The notes below the pieces were generated by a model. It searched no databases. It saw nothing but the letters and a program-made list of their open reading frames with translations, and was not told the DNA's origin. Of a DNA stretch of 64,000 nt, positions 24,894-34,800 are shown piece by piece. The DNA comes from Trichodesmium sp050015995 (GTDB lineage Bacteria; Cyanobacteriota; Cyanobacteriia; Cyanobacteriales; Microcoleaceae). The stretch lies in assembly GCF_050015995.1 (NCBI RefSeq), contig NZ_JBNHEP010000141.1:1-64000 (forward strand). The letters run 5' to 3'. Positions within the stretch are counted from its first letter, which is position 1. Each line of letters starts with the position of its first letter. Position numbers and translations under genes: made by a program.

Positions 24894-24935
24894 TTTTCTT
24901 AAATTAATCAAACTTTTACTAAAATCAAAATTTTT

Positions 24936-27326
24936 TCAAATCCGCGTATTCGTACCCAAATCCTTGTCTTGCCCTCCCATTCTAGCAGCAACGATCGCTA
25001 CTTGACCCAAAGATAAACCCCCATCATTAGGTGGAACTTGACTGTGAGTCAACACTTCCAAACCCATTTTAATTAGGCGATCGCTTACTCCTTCAAGTAA
25101 CAATTTATTTTGAAATACTCCACCAGTCAAAGCGACTTGATTAAACTCACAACTCTGATGCAATTCAGTTACCATCTCAGAAATAGCTATCGCTAATCCT
25201 TGATGAAATTTAGCTGCCATCAGAGCCGGAGTAGCACTTTGTTTTGTATCTATCAGTAAGGATTGCCACATCGGCTGTGGCATTAGATAAGTAAGAGGGA
25301 ATTTACTATCTTGCTGTAAATTTAACATATTAAATTCATAACCCTGGATTTCTTCAGCATCATTTAATAAATACTCTGTTGCCAAAGCCTCTAAATTTAT
25401 CGCAGCTTGGCCCTCATAACTAGAAGATTCTCGGCAAATTCCAATCGCAGCAGCAACCGCATCAAATAACCGCCCGCAAGAAGAAGCTAGGGGGGAATTA
25501 ATCTTTTTTTGTATCATTTGATTCAGCAAAGTCAGCGGTTTTGTTTGGAAAAAATTAAATAATTCTAAATCTTCATAATTCTTAAGAAAATCTAAACCAA
25601 AAGCAGCGACCAAATGGGCATAAGTATTTCGCCAAGGTTGATAAATTGCCTGTTCCCCTCCAATCATTGCGACAGGTTGAAAAGTTCCTAAACGTTGAAA
25701 CTCGCGATAATTTGCTAATAAAAATTCTCCGCCCCAAATAGTTTCATCTTCCCCATAACCCAATCCATCTAAAGCAATTCCTAAAACTGACTGACAATCA
25801 ATATCCAATCCATTTTCTGCCATGCAAGCTGCAATATGACTATGATGATGTTGCACTTCAATTATTTTTAAATTATTAGCAGCAGCCAAATCTTTACCCA
25901 ATTTTGTAGATAAATATTCTGGGTGTTTATCCACAACAATTGCATTCGGTTCCGCCTCTAATAAACCTAAAAAAAGATTCAAAGTTTGTTGATAAGCTGT
26001 GGCAGCCAAACTATTTTCTAAATCTCCAATATGTTGAGACAAAATAGCTTGCCCATCACGGAATAAACAAAAAGTATTTTTTAACTCACCTCCCATTGCC
26101 AAAATAGGAGGAATATCGGCAAATCCTGGAGGCAAATTAATTGGTGCAGGAGCATAACCACGGGCGCGACGTAATACTTGAGGGACTTCCTGAATAACTC
26201 GCACCACAGAATCATCAACCCGATTAAAAATAGGGCGATTATGTATGAGAAAATAATCAGCAATTTCTGATAGTTTCTCCCGCATTTCTTCATTATCAAT
26301 ACACTGAGGTTCATCAGAAAAATTGCCACTTGTTAATACTATGGGAACATTTAAACGACGCAACGCTAAATGATGCAATGGTGTATATGGCAACATAAAA
26401 CCTAAAGTATTTTGTCCGGGTGCAACACTGGGTGCTAACTGTTGCGCAATAGTTTTTTCCAACAACACAATGGGAGCAGCTACACTTTCGAGTAAATTCT
26501 GTTCCGTTGCACTAATACTGCAATATTCAGAAATTACATCAATATCTCGCGCCATCAACGCTAAAGGTTTATCGGGGCGACGTTTGCGAAGACGTAATTT
26601 TTGCACTGCTTCCTCATTGGTGGCATCGCAGGCAAGGTGAAAACCGCCTAACCCTTTAATAGCAACTATCATTCCTCGTTGGATGAGAGTGCAAACCGCA
26701 TCCACATCATCCAACATTGAGAACATATCGGCGGTGACTGGTTTCCCATCTGCTCTTTCTAACCAAGCTTTCGGTCCGCAAATATGACAAGCAGTAGGTT
26801 GAGCGTGGAAGCGACGGTTGAGGGGGTCCGAATAATCTTGCTGACATTCTGGGCAAAGGTTAAAATCTGCCATCGTTGTATTTTTGCGGTCATAGGGTAA
26901 TTTTTTGATGATACTGAGGCGAGGTCCGCAGTGGGTACAGTTGGTGAATGGGTAACGATACCACCGACTCAAGGGGTCGAATATTTCACTTTTGCAGGTG
27001 GAGCAGGTAGCAGCATCGGGCGCTATTTTGGTACGAACGGTGTTGTTGGTGCTGGAAGCGATGATAAAGTCTGGGAAATTTACGTTTTCCAGAGGGTGGC
27101 GCGTAATGGTTTCGATGTGGGCAAGTGGAGGGCGTTCAGAATGTATTTTTTCGATAAATTGGTTAATGACAGAGCGATCGCCCACAACTTTGATTAAGAC
27201 ACCTTGTCCGTCGTTACTAACTTCACCGCGCAAACCTAATGTTTTAGCAATGCGGTAGACAGTAGGGCGAAAACCGACACCTTGCACAGTGCCATAGATG
27301 CGAATTTGTTCTGCTGTTTGAGACAT
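24936..27326 (-). CDS. hypF: HypF, carbamoyltransferase
   Basis: 796 residues, full length. Order: acylphosphatase domain (G-T-V-Q-G-V-G-F-R-P, ~10-90), two zinc fingers (C-x2-C...C-x2-C twice, ~105-185), YrdC-like domain (~200-380), and Kae1/TobZ-like carbamoyltransferase (V-Q-H-H-H-S-H-I-A, G-I-A-L-D-G-L-G-Y-G, T-G-G-V-F-Q-N, P-P-N-D-G-G-L-S-L-G-Q). It makes and transfers carbamoyl groups to HypE. First gene of the hyp cluster in the direction of transcription; 42 bp separate it from hypC. Confidence 0.98.
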   Translation of the reverse strand: MSQTAEQIRIYGTVQGVGFRPTVYRIAKTLGLRGEVSNDGQGVLIKVVGDRSVINQFIEKIHSERPPLAHIETITRHPLENVNFPDFIIASSTNNTVRTKIAPDAATCSTCKSEIFDPLSRWYRYPFTNCTHCGPRLSIIKKLPYDRKNTTMADFNLCPECQQDYSDPLNRRFHAQPTACHICGPKAWLERADGKPVTADMFSMLDDVDAVCTLIQRGMIVAIKGLGGFHLACDATNEEAVQKLRLRKRRPDKPLALMARDIDVISEYCSISATEQNLLESVAAPIVLLEKTIAQQLAPSVAPGQNTLGFMLPYTPLHHLALRRLNVPIVLTSGNFSDEPQCIDNEEMREKLSEIADYFLIHNRPIFNRVDDSVVRVIQEVPQVLRRARGYAPAPINLPPGFADIPPILAMGGELKNTFCLFRDGQAILSQHIGDLENSLAATAYQQTLNLFLGLLEAEPNAIVVDKHPEYLSTKLGKDLAAANNLKIIEVQHHHSHIAACMAENGLDIDCQSVLGIALDGLGYGEDETIWGGEFLLANYREFQRLGTFQPVAMIGGEQAIYQPWRNTYAHLVAAFGLDFLKNYEDLELFNFFQTKPLTLLNQMIQKKINSPLASSCGRLFDAVAAAIGICRESSSYEGQAAINLEALATEYLLNDAEEIQGYEFNMLNLQQDSKFPLTYLMPQPMWQSLLIDTKQSATPALMAAKFHQGLAIAISEMVTELHQSCEFNQVALTGGVFQNKLLLEGVSDRLIKMGLEVLTHSQVPPNDGGLSLGQVAIVAARMGGQDKDLGTNTRI

Positions 27327-27427
27327 TATAGATAATGATAATTGAGATTTTTGATTATAGCTCGTAGTTGGGCTAAAGCCCTACTACAAACATCAGATTT
27401 ATGAATGTGGGTAAGTTGGAGTCAATG

Positions 27428-27515
27428 AAGACCTCTCCCCCAACCCCTCTCCTGCAAGGAGAGGGGCTTCCGTCCCCCCCCCTTCCCTTGCAGGGAAGGG
27501 GGTTGGGGGGTTAGG
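27428..27515. repeat. Double C-run/G-run hairpin repeat
   Basis: Two imperfect hairpins built from CCCCTCTCC/GGAGAGGGG and CCCCTTCCC/GGGAAGGGGG arms, in the divergent region between hypF and the repeat-protein gene. Confidence 0.75.
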
Positions 27516-27587
27516 TTTTACCCACAATTTTAGTTGAGACGCGCTTACAGATATAATATTAACAACATTCCTAAAATCTGAAAAGTT

Positions 27588-30131
27588 ATGATCGACAAAC
27601 TTGACGAATTACTTAAATTAGCAAAGCAGAGGTACAGAATAACACTTACTGCAGTTGAGCAAAAGTTATTAAAGGCTATTGTTAAAGGAGAAGTTGCTGA
27701 TTATCAAATTAAATCCCCAGAACTTACTTTGCTTAAGGAAGGGTTAGATTTAGAACTGTTAAAAGAACAGTTAAAAAAGTTAGATGATGTAGAAAAATTG
27801 GAAGATTTGGAGGATTTAGGTTTAGAGAAGTTAAAGGAGTTAGAAGAGTTAGAACATCCAGAACAGTTAAAACAATTATTAGCAGCGATCGCTAAGGAAA
27901 AGGAATTTAATAATCCAGCTACAGCAGAATCATGGGGAGAAAAGCGGATATTATCGGCTAAGTTTATTGAGTGGTTATGTACAGATGTGGAAGCTTTTCA
28001 ATATTTTTCTAATCATGGTTTACAGGTTCGTGGAGCTAAGATTTCGGGGGAATTAAATCTTGAGTTTGTTAAGTTTGAAAGTTTATTGTATTTCACAAAA
28101 TGTGTTTTTACAGAAGAGATTGTTCTCAAGGGAGCGAAAGTAGAAGAAGTCAAGTTTGATGGTAGTCATGTTGTTGGTATTGAGGCTGGGTCGATTGAAG
28201 TTAGGGGGGGTTTATATCTGAAAAATGGCTTTCAAAGTAACGGTAAGGTAAGTCTAGCTGGGGCTACTATTGGTGGTCAACTTGTTTGTGTTAGGGATCA
28301 TTTTTCTAATCCAGAAGGCACTGCGCTCATTGCTCAGAATATAGAAGTTAAAGGTTCTGTCTTTCTGGGTAATGATTTCAAAGCTGAGGGTATGGTCAGT
28401 CTATTAGAAGCTACTATTGGTGGTCAACTCTCTTGTATTGGAGGTCATTTCTCTAATCCAGAAGGAATTGCACTCAATGCTCAGAATATAGAAGTCAAAG
28501 GTGATGTCTATCTGAGTAATGGTTTCAAGGCTGAGGGTAGAGTCAGTCTATATGGAGCTATTATTGGTGGTGGACTCTCTTGTCGTGGAGGTCATTTCTC
28601 TAATAAAGGAAAAAATGCACTCAATGCTCAAAACACAGAAGTCAAAGGTGATGTCTATCTGAGTAATGGCTTCAAGGCTGAGGGTAGAGTCAGTCTATCT
28701 GAAGCTACTATTGGTGGTGTACTCTCTTGTATTAAAGGTCATTTCTCTAATAAAGAAGGAACTGCGCTCAGTGCTGAGAATATAGAAGTTAAAGCTGATG
28801 TCTTTCTGAGTGATGACTTCAAGGCTGAGGGTATAGTCATTCTATATGGAGCTACTATTGGTGGTACACTCTCTTGTCGTGGAGGTCATTTCTCTAACAA
28901 AGGAAAAGATACACTCTTTGCTAATAGTATAGAAATTAAAGGTTCTGTCATTCTGAGTGATGGTTTCAAGGCTGAGGGTAGAGTCAGTCTATCTGGAGCT
29001 ACTATTGGTGGTAAACTTAATTGTAGCGGAGGTCATTTCTCTAATAAAGAAGGAAATGCGCTTGTTGCTGAAAGTATAGAAGTTAAAGGTTCTGTATTTC
29101 TAAGTAATGACTTTAAGGCTGAGGGTGTGGTAAATATATTTGGAGCTACTATTGGTGGTGTACTCTCTTGTCGTGGAGGTCATTTCTCTAATAAAGGAAA
29201 AGATGCGCTTTTTGCTAATAATATAGAAGTCAAAGCTGATGTGATTCTGGGTAATGATTTCAAGGCTGAAGGAGAAGTCAGTCTATCTGGAGCTACTATT
29301 GGTGGTAAACTTTCTTGTAGTGGAAGTCATTTCTCTAACAAAGGAAAAGATGCGCTTTTTGCTCAGAGTATAGAAGTCAAAAGTTCTGTCATTCTGAGTG
29401 AAGGTTTTAAGGCTGAGGGTAGGGTCAGTCTAGCTGGAGCTACTATTGGTGGTGTACTCACTTGTATTGGAGGTCATTTCTCTAATAAAGAAGGAGACGC
29501 GCTCTTTGCTCAACGTATAGAAATCAAAGGTTCTGTCTTTCTGAGAAATGGTTTTAAGGCTGAAGGTAACGTAAGTTTATCTGGAGCTACTATTGGCAGT
29601 CAACTCTCTTGTAGCGGAGGTCATTTCTCTAATAAAGGAAAAGATGCGCTCAACGCTAATAATATAGAAGTCAAAGGTTCTGTCTTTCTGAGTAATGATT
29701 TCAAAGCTGAGGGTGAGGTAAGTCTCTCTGAATCTACTATTGGTGGTGAACTCTCTTGTCGCAAAGGTCATTTCTCTAATCCAGAAAAATACGCGCTTGA
29801 TGCTCAGAATATAGAAGTCAAAACTAACATCAGTCTAACTAATGGCTTCAAAGCTGAAGGCAAAGTCGATTTAACAGCAGCAAATATTAAAGGAAATCTT
29901 GACTGCACTAATGGCAACTTTTCTAACGAAAAAGGAAATGTTTTATCTGCTGAAGGAATGAATGTTGAAGGAGATATTTTATTAGATAAAGGAACTTTTC
30001 AAGGCAATATTTACTTAGTTAGTGCCAGAGTTGACGACACATTAAGTATGGTCAAAATTCAACAAGAAAAAGTAACCTTCCCCCTATATTTACGCCTCCT
30101 ATATCCTTTGATTAAAAATATAAAAAATTAA
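27588..30131 (+). CDS. Large repeat protein (44-residue beta-rich repeats), N-terminal part of a broken gene
   Basis: 847 residues. After a leucine/glutamate-rich helical start (1-125), about thirteen copies of a ~44-residue unit follow: G-A-T-I-G-G-x-L-S-C, G-G-H-F-S-N, A-x-x-I-E-V-K-G-S-V, F-K-A-E-G-x-V-S-L. Such units form a regular beta-solenoid-like structure and are found in cyanobacterial and actinobacterial membrane-anchored proteins of unknown function. The TAA at 30129-30131 is the only stop between this frame and the next ORF, which is in the same frame and carries the expected membrane-anchor C-terminus, so the two are one interrupted gene or a sequencing error. Confidence 0.8.
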   Translation: MIDKLDELLKLAKQRYRITLTAVEQKLLKAIVKGEVADYQIKSPELTLLKEGLDLELLKEQLKKLDDVEKLEDLEDLGLEKLKELEELEHPEQLKQLLAAIAKEKEFNNPATAESWGEKRILSAKFIEWLCTDVEAFQYFSNHGLQVRGAKISGELNLEFVKFESLLYFTKCVFTEEIVLKGAKVEEVKFDGSHVVGIEAGSIEVRGGLYLKNGFQSNGKVSLAGATIGGQLVCVRDHFSNPEGTALIAQNIEVKGSVFLGNDFKAEGMVSLLEATIGGQLSCIGGHFSNPEGIALNAQNIEVKGDVYLSNGFKAEGRVSLYGAIIGGGLSCRGGHFSNKGKNALNAQNTEVKGDVYLSNGFKAEGRVSLSEATIGGVLSCIKGHFSNKEGTALSAENIEVKADVFLSDDFKAEGIVILYGATIGGTLSCRGGHFSNKGKDTLFANSIEIKGSVILSDGFKAEGRVSLSGATIGGKLNCSGGHFSNKEGNALVAESIEVKGSVFLSNDFKAEGVVNIFGATIGGVLSCRGGHFSNKGKDALFANNIEVKADVILGNDFKAEGEVSLSGATIGGKLSCSGSHFSNKGKDALFAQSIEVKSSVILSEGFKAEGRVSLAGATIGGVLTCIGGHFSNKEGDALFAQRIEIKGSVFLRNGFKAEGNVSLSGATIGSQLSCSGGHFSNKGKDALNANNIEVKGSVFLSNDFKAEGEVSLSESTIGGELSCRKGHFSNPEKYALDAQNIEVKTNISLTNGFKAEGKVDLTAANIKGNLDCTNGNFSNEKGNVLSAEGMNVEGDILLDKGTFQGNIYLVSARVDDTLSMVKIQQEKVTFPLYLRLLYPLIKNIKN

Positions 30132-30182
30132 CCAATTTCATCACTACTTCAAACAGAATATCAAAGAATAGAAACTCACTAC

Positions 30183-30941
30183 ATGAAAATAGACCTACAA
30201 TTTGCCAGAATAGGACGCCTCCGAGACGACGAACAAAGTTGGCCTCAAAAAAACAATATAAACCTTGATGGTTTCATATATCAGAAACTTGGAACAGACG
30301 ATAATATAAAAGTTCTGAAAGATGCCAAAACCCGCCTCAAATGGCTGAGACTTCAACCCGAATTTTTTCCTCAAACTTATGAACAATTAGCCGAAGTTTT
30401 AAAAAAAGAAGGCGATCCAGATGCCGCCACAGAAATATTAATTCATAAAGAAAGAGACATTCGACCAAAACTCAACAGATTAAGTAAATTTTGGAATTAC
30501 TTTCTAGACGCAACAATTGCTTATGGCTATAAACCCACACAAGCATTAGTTTGGAGTTCTCTTTTTATATCCTTTGGTTGGAATTTATTCGCTTTAGGTT
30601 ATGACAATTGTTCCAACTCAATATCCAATAATAAATGCCTATTTTCACCAGCTTCAGAAATTAGTCCGTATACTGAAGAAACTAACGAGAAAAAGATTGA
30701 TATAGACTATCCAGAATTTAATTTCTGGTTATATTCATTAGATACATTCATCCCCATAGTTGACCTACATCAACAAACATATTGGCTGCCAAATTCTCAA
30801 AAAGGTATAGAAATTCCATTAATATTATTCAAAGTAAAAACTGGTGCTTTACTTCAATGGTATTTATGGGTTCACATAGTTTTTGGTTGGATATTAACAT
30901 CTCTCTGGGTAGCTGGTTTTAGTGGTTTAGTTCGTGGTTAA
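30183..30941 (+). CDS. Membrane-anchored C-terminal part of the repeat protein
   Basis: 252 residues. It contains W-L-R-L-Q-P and F-F-P-Q-T-Y-E-Q-L-A-E-V-L-K-K-E-G-D, a helical motif that follows the repeats in intact homologues, then a transmembrane helix (~115-140, L-V-W-S-S-L-F-I-S-F-G-W) and another at the end (~225-250). It is in the same reading frame as 27588-30131 with 17 sense codons between that stop and this ATG. As a separate gene it has no clear ribosome-binding site. Confidence 0.75.
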   Translation: MKIDLQFARIGRLRDDEQSWPQKNNINLDGFIYQKLGTDDNIKVLKDAKTRLKWLRLQPEFFPQTYEQLAEVLKKEGDPDAATEILIHKERDIRPKLNRLSKFWNYFLDATIAYGYKPTQALVWSSLFISFGWNLFALGYDNCSNSISNNKCLFSPASEISPYTEETNEKKIDIDYPEFNFWLYSLDTFIPIVDLHQQTYWLPNSQKGIEIPLILFKVKTGALLQWYLWVHIVFGWILTSLWVAGFSGLVRG

Positions 30942-31600
30942 GTTGTCATTATTTGACTATGATACCAAAGATTGCCATGGGGGGTAATGATTGGAGAGAC
31001 CAAAANNNNNNNNNNNNNNNNNNNNNNNNNNNNNNNNNNNNNNNNNNNNNNNNNNNNNNNNNNNNNNNNNNNNNNNNNNNNNNNNNNNNNNNNNNNNNNN
31101 NNNNNTCATTATTTGACTATGATACCAAAGATTGCCACGGGGGGTAATGATTGGAGAGACTAAAATAATTGATTTCTCTGCCCCCCTGGCAATGACAGTG
31201 TTAGTGGTTTAGTTCGTGGTTAAGTTGTCATTGCGAGGCGTCGTCGAACAAGTTAACCTCTTGGAGAAAGCAGCTTTCTGAGCCGAAGCAATCTAGCAAT
31301 TTGACTATGATACCAAAGATTGCCATGGGGGGTAATGATTGGAGAGACCAAAATAATTGATTTCTCTGCCTCCCTCGCAATGACAATCAATAGTGGTTTA
31401 GTTCGTGGTTAAGTTGTCATTGCGAGGCGTCATCGAACAAGTTAACCTCTTGGAGAAAGCAGCTTTCTGAGCCGAAGCAATCTCGCAATTTGACTATGAT
31501 ACCAAAGATTGCCACGGGGGGTAATGATTGGAGAGACTAAAATAATTGATTTCTCTGCCCTCCTGGCAATGACAGTGCTAAGGGTGTAGGGTGCGTTGGA
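30919..31600. repeat. ~190 bp tandem array containing copies of the preceding gene's 3' end
   Basis: Three to four copies of a unit. It begins AGTGGTTTAGTTCGTGGTTA (the last codons and stop of the preceding gene), continues with GTCATTGCGAGGCG, GAAGCAATCT and GGGGGGTAATGATTGGAGAG. Copies of the gene end are at 30919, 31200 and 31388. A gap of 100 N at 31006-31105 lies inside. From 31600 to 31826 I see no gene. Confidence 0.85.
31006..31105. other. Scaffold gap (100 N)
   Basis: Exactly 100 N in the tandem array, so the copy number is unresolved. Confidence 0.99.
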
Positions 31601-31826
31601 GTCTTTTTCGGATAAGCGCGTTCTCAAAAAGCAGTCTGATTATGAGTGTTTTACCAAGGATGATATAAAATGAGAAAGAAGCTTAGGAAAAGTTCAATTT
31701 ATTTAGTATTTCTCAACTACTTTAATAGCTTGAGGGCCAAAAATCTACTAATCTAGTTGCTAGAAAGCTTGAGTTCAACCCTGTCAAAATTTATATAAAT
31801 TAACAAAGTAGAAACAAATTATAAAC

Positions 31827-34800
31827 ATGATCCCCAACTTACCCAATTATCAAATCGCAGAGCAACTGTACGCAGGTACCCGCACTCTAGTCTATCGAGG
31901 TATCCGTAGGAGCGACGAGCAACCTATCGTTATCAAACTACTACGAAACAAATACCCAAACTTTAACGAAATAGTTCAATTTCGCAACCAATATACTATT
32001 GCTCAAAATCTCGACTTTCCTAATATTATTAAACCCTTAAGTCTAGAAGTCTATGGCAATGGCTATGCCTTAATTATGGAAGACTTTGGGGGTATTTCCC
32101 TATCTAATTATCTTCAAATAGCCACAGATAAAAATCATCAATATAAATATTTACCTTTAACAGAATTTCTCGAAATAGCTATCCCATTAACAGAAGCTCT
32201 ACACTATCTCTACCAAAACAGAGTCATTCACAAAGACATAAAACCTGCCAACATTTTAATTAATCCCCACACTAAACAAATTAAATTAATTGACTTTAGT
32301 ATTGCCTCTCTCCTACCACGAGAAACCCAAGAAATTCAGAATCCTAATATTTTAGAAGGTACATTAGCCTATATTTCTCCCGAACAAACAGGTCGAATGA
32401 ATCGAGGCATAGATTATCGCAGCGATTTTTATTCCTTGGGTGTTACTTTTTATGAATTATTGACAGGAAAATTACCTTTTGTCTCAGAAGATGCAATGGA
32501 GTTATTGCATTTTCATTTAGCAAAACAACCTATAGAAATCCATGAAATAAATTCACAAATTTCCCCGATTTTATCAAAATTTGTGAGTAAATTAATGGCA
32601 AAAAATGCCGAAAATCGTTATCAAATTGCTTTAGGAATTAAACATGACTTAGAAAAATGTTTAACTCAACTTCAGCAAACTGGAAAAATCTCTTATTTTG
32701 AACTAGGAAAGCGAGATATTAGTGACAGATTTATAATTCCTGAAAAACTCTATGGTCGGGAAAAAGAAGTCGATCGACTATTAGATGCTTTTGAACGAGT
32801 TAGTAATTCCCCCCAGACCCCCCTTAGTAAGGAGAAAATCTCCCCTCAATCCCCCCTTACCAAGGGGGGAGGAGCAGAATTGATGTTAGTCGCAGGTTTT
32901 TCCGGGATTGGAAAAACGGCAGTTATCAATGAAGTTCATAAACCTATTGTTCGACAACAAGGCTACTTTATTCAAGGCAAATATGACCAATTTAATCGCA
33001 ATATTCCTTTTTCTGCTTTTGTGCAAGCCTTCCGAGATTTAATGGGGCAATTATTATCAGAATCAGAAGCCAAAATAGAAATTTGGAAAATCAATATTCT
33101 GGCAGCAGTGGGTGACAACGGACAAGTCTTAATAGATGTTATTCCCGAGTTAGAAAATATCATCGGCAAACAGCCACCACCCATAGAATTATCAGGAACA
33201 GCCGCCCAAAATCGCTTTAATTTATTATTTCAAAAATTTGTCAAAGTCTTCACCCGAAAAGAACATCCTTTAGTAATTTTTTTGGATGATTTACAATGGG
33301 CAGATTCTGCCTCATTAAATCTGCTGAAATTATTGCTGCAAGATACAGAATATTTATTATTATTAGGTGCTTATCGAGATAATGAAGTCTCCCCAGTTCA
33401 TCCCTTAATTTTAATGGTAAATGAAATTGTTAAAACAGAGGGAGTAGTAAATACAATTACTTTAGCTCCGTTAATCGAATCCGATCTGAATCAGCTAGTG
33501 GCAGATACCTTAAATTGTGAATTATCTCTTGCCCAACCTTTGACAAAATTAGTCTATCAAAAAACAAAGGGAAATCCTTTTTTTGCAACTCAGTTTCTCA
33601 AAGCATTATATGAGGATAAGTTAATTATATTTAATTGGAATATCCAACATTGGGAATGCGATATTGCCCAAGTTAAAGCATTAGCAATTACAGATGATGT
33701 CGTAGAATTTATGGCATTACAATTGGAAAAATTACCAATAGAAACTCAGGAGATTATTAAACTAGCAGCTTGTATTGGAGCTGGGTTTGATTTACAAACT
33801 TTGGCAATTGTTTCAGAGCGATCGGAAATAAACACGGCGACTTTCTTATGGAAAGCATTGCAGGAAGGTTTGATTTTACCAGTTAGTGATGTATATAAGT
33901 TTTATCAGCTTGAGGTAAATGATAACTTCAGCTCTGAAGATGAAAATTCTCAGAAACAAAATGCTAAATACAGATTTTTACATGACCGGGTTCAACAAGC
34001 TGCTTATTCTTTAATTCCTGATGAAAAAAAACAGGTGACGCATCTCAAAATTGGTCAACTACTCCAAAAGAATTTATCAGAAAAAGAACAAGAAGAAAAG
34101 CTTTTTGATATTGTCGGGCATTTTAATTTAGGAATTGAGTTAATTATTCAACCCAAGGAGAGAGAAACTTTAGCGAAACTTAACTTAACCGCTGCACAAA
34201 AAGCCAGAAATTCAACTGCTTATATTGCTGCTAGAACTTTTGTGAAAACCGGACTTAATTTACTCCCCAAAAACTGTTGGAAAACTCAGTATGAATTAAC
34301 TCTGAATCTTTATGTAACTGCCACAGAAACGGCTTATTTGAATGGTCAGTTTGAGGAAATGGAAACAATGGCAGCTCTGGTTTTGGAATCAACTAAAACC
34401 ATACTAGACAAAGTAAAAATTTATGAGATTAAAATCAACGCATTGACAGCTAAAACTGAGATATTAGAAGCACTCGCTGTCGGCCAAGAAGCCCTGGAAA
34501 AATTGGAGATTACCTTCCCTTTAGAGGCAGATGAAGCGTTTATTGATAAAACATTACAAACCCTGGAGAAGCAACTTCAAGGCAAACAAATAGAGGAATT
34601 AATTAACCTACCTGTAATGAGTGAACCTCGAATAATTGCTGGGATGGAGTTGTTAGCAATGTTATTTCCGCCTATTCACCAAGCAAAACCTACTTTGTTG
34701 CCTCTACTGGGTGCGACAATGGTCAGTTTATCGCTAGAATTTGGGAATACTTCCGCATCAAGCATCGGGTATGTAACCTATGGCTTGATGTTGTCTAGTT

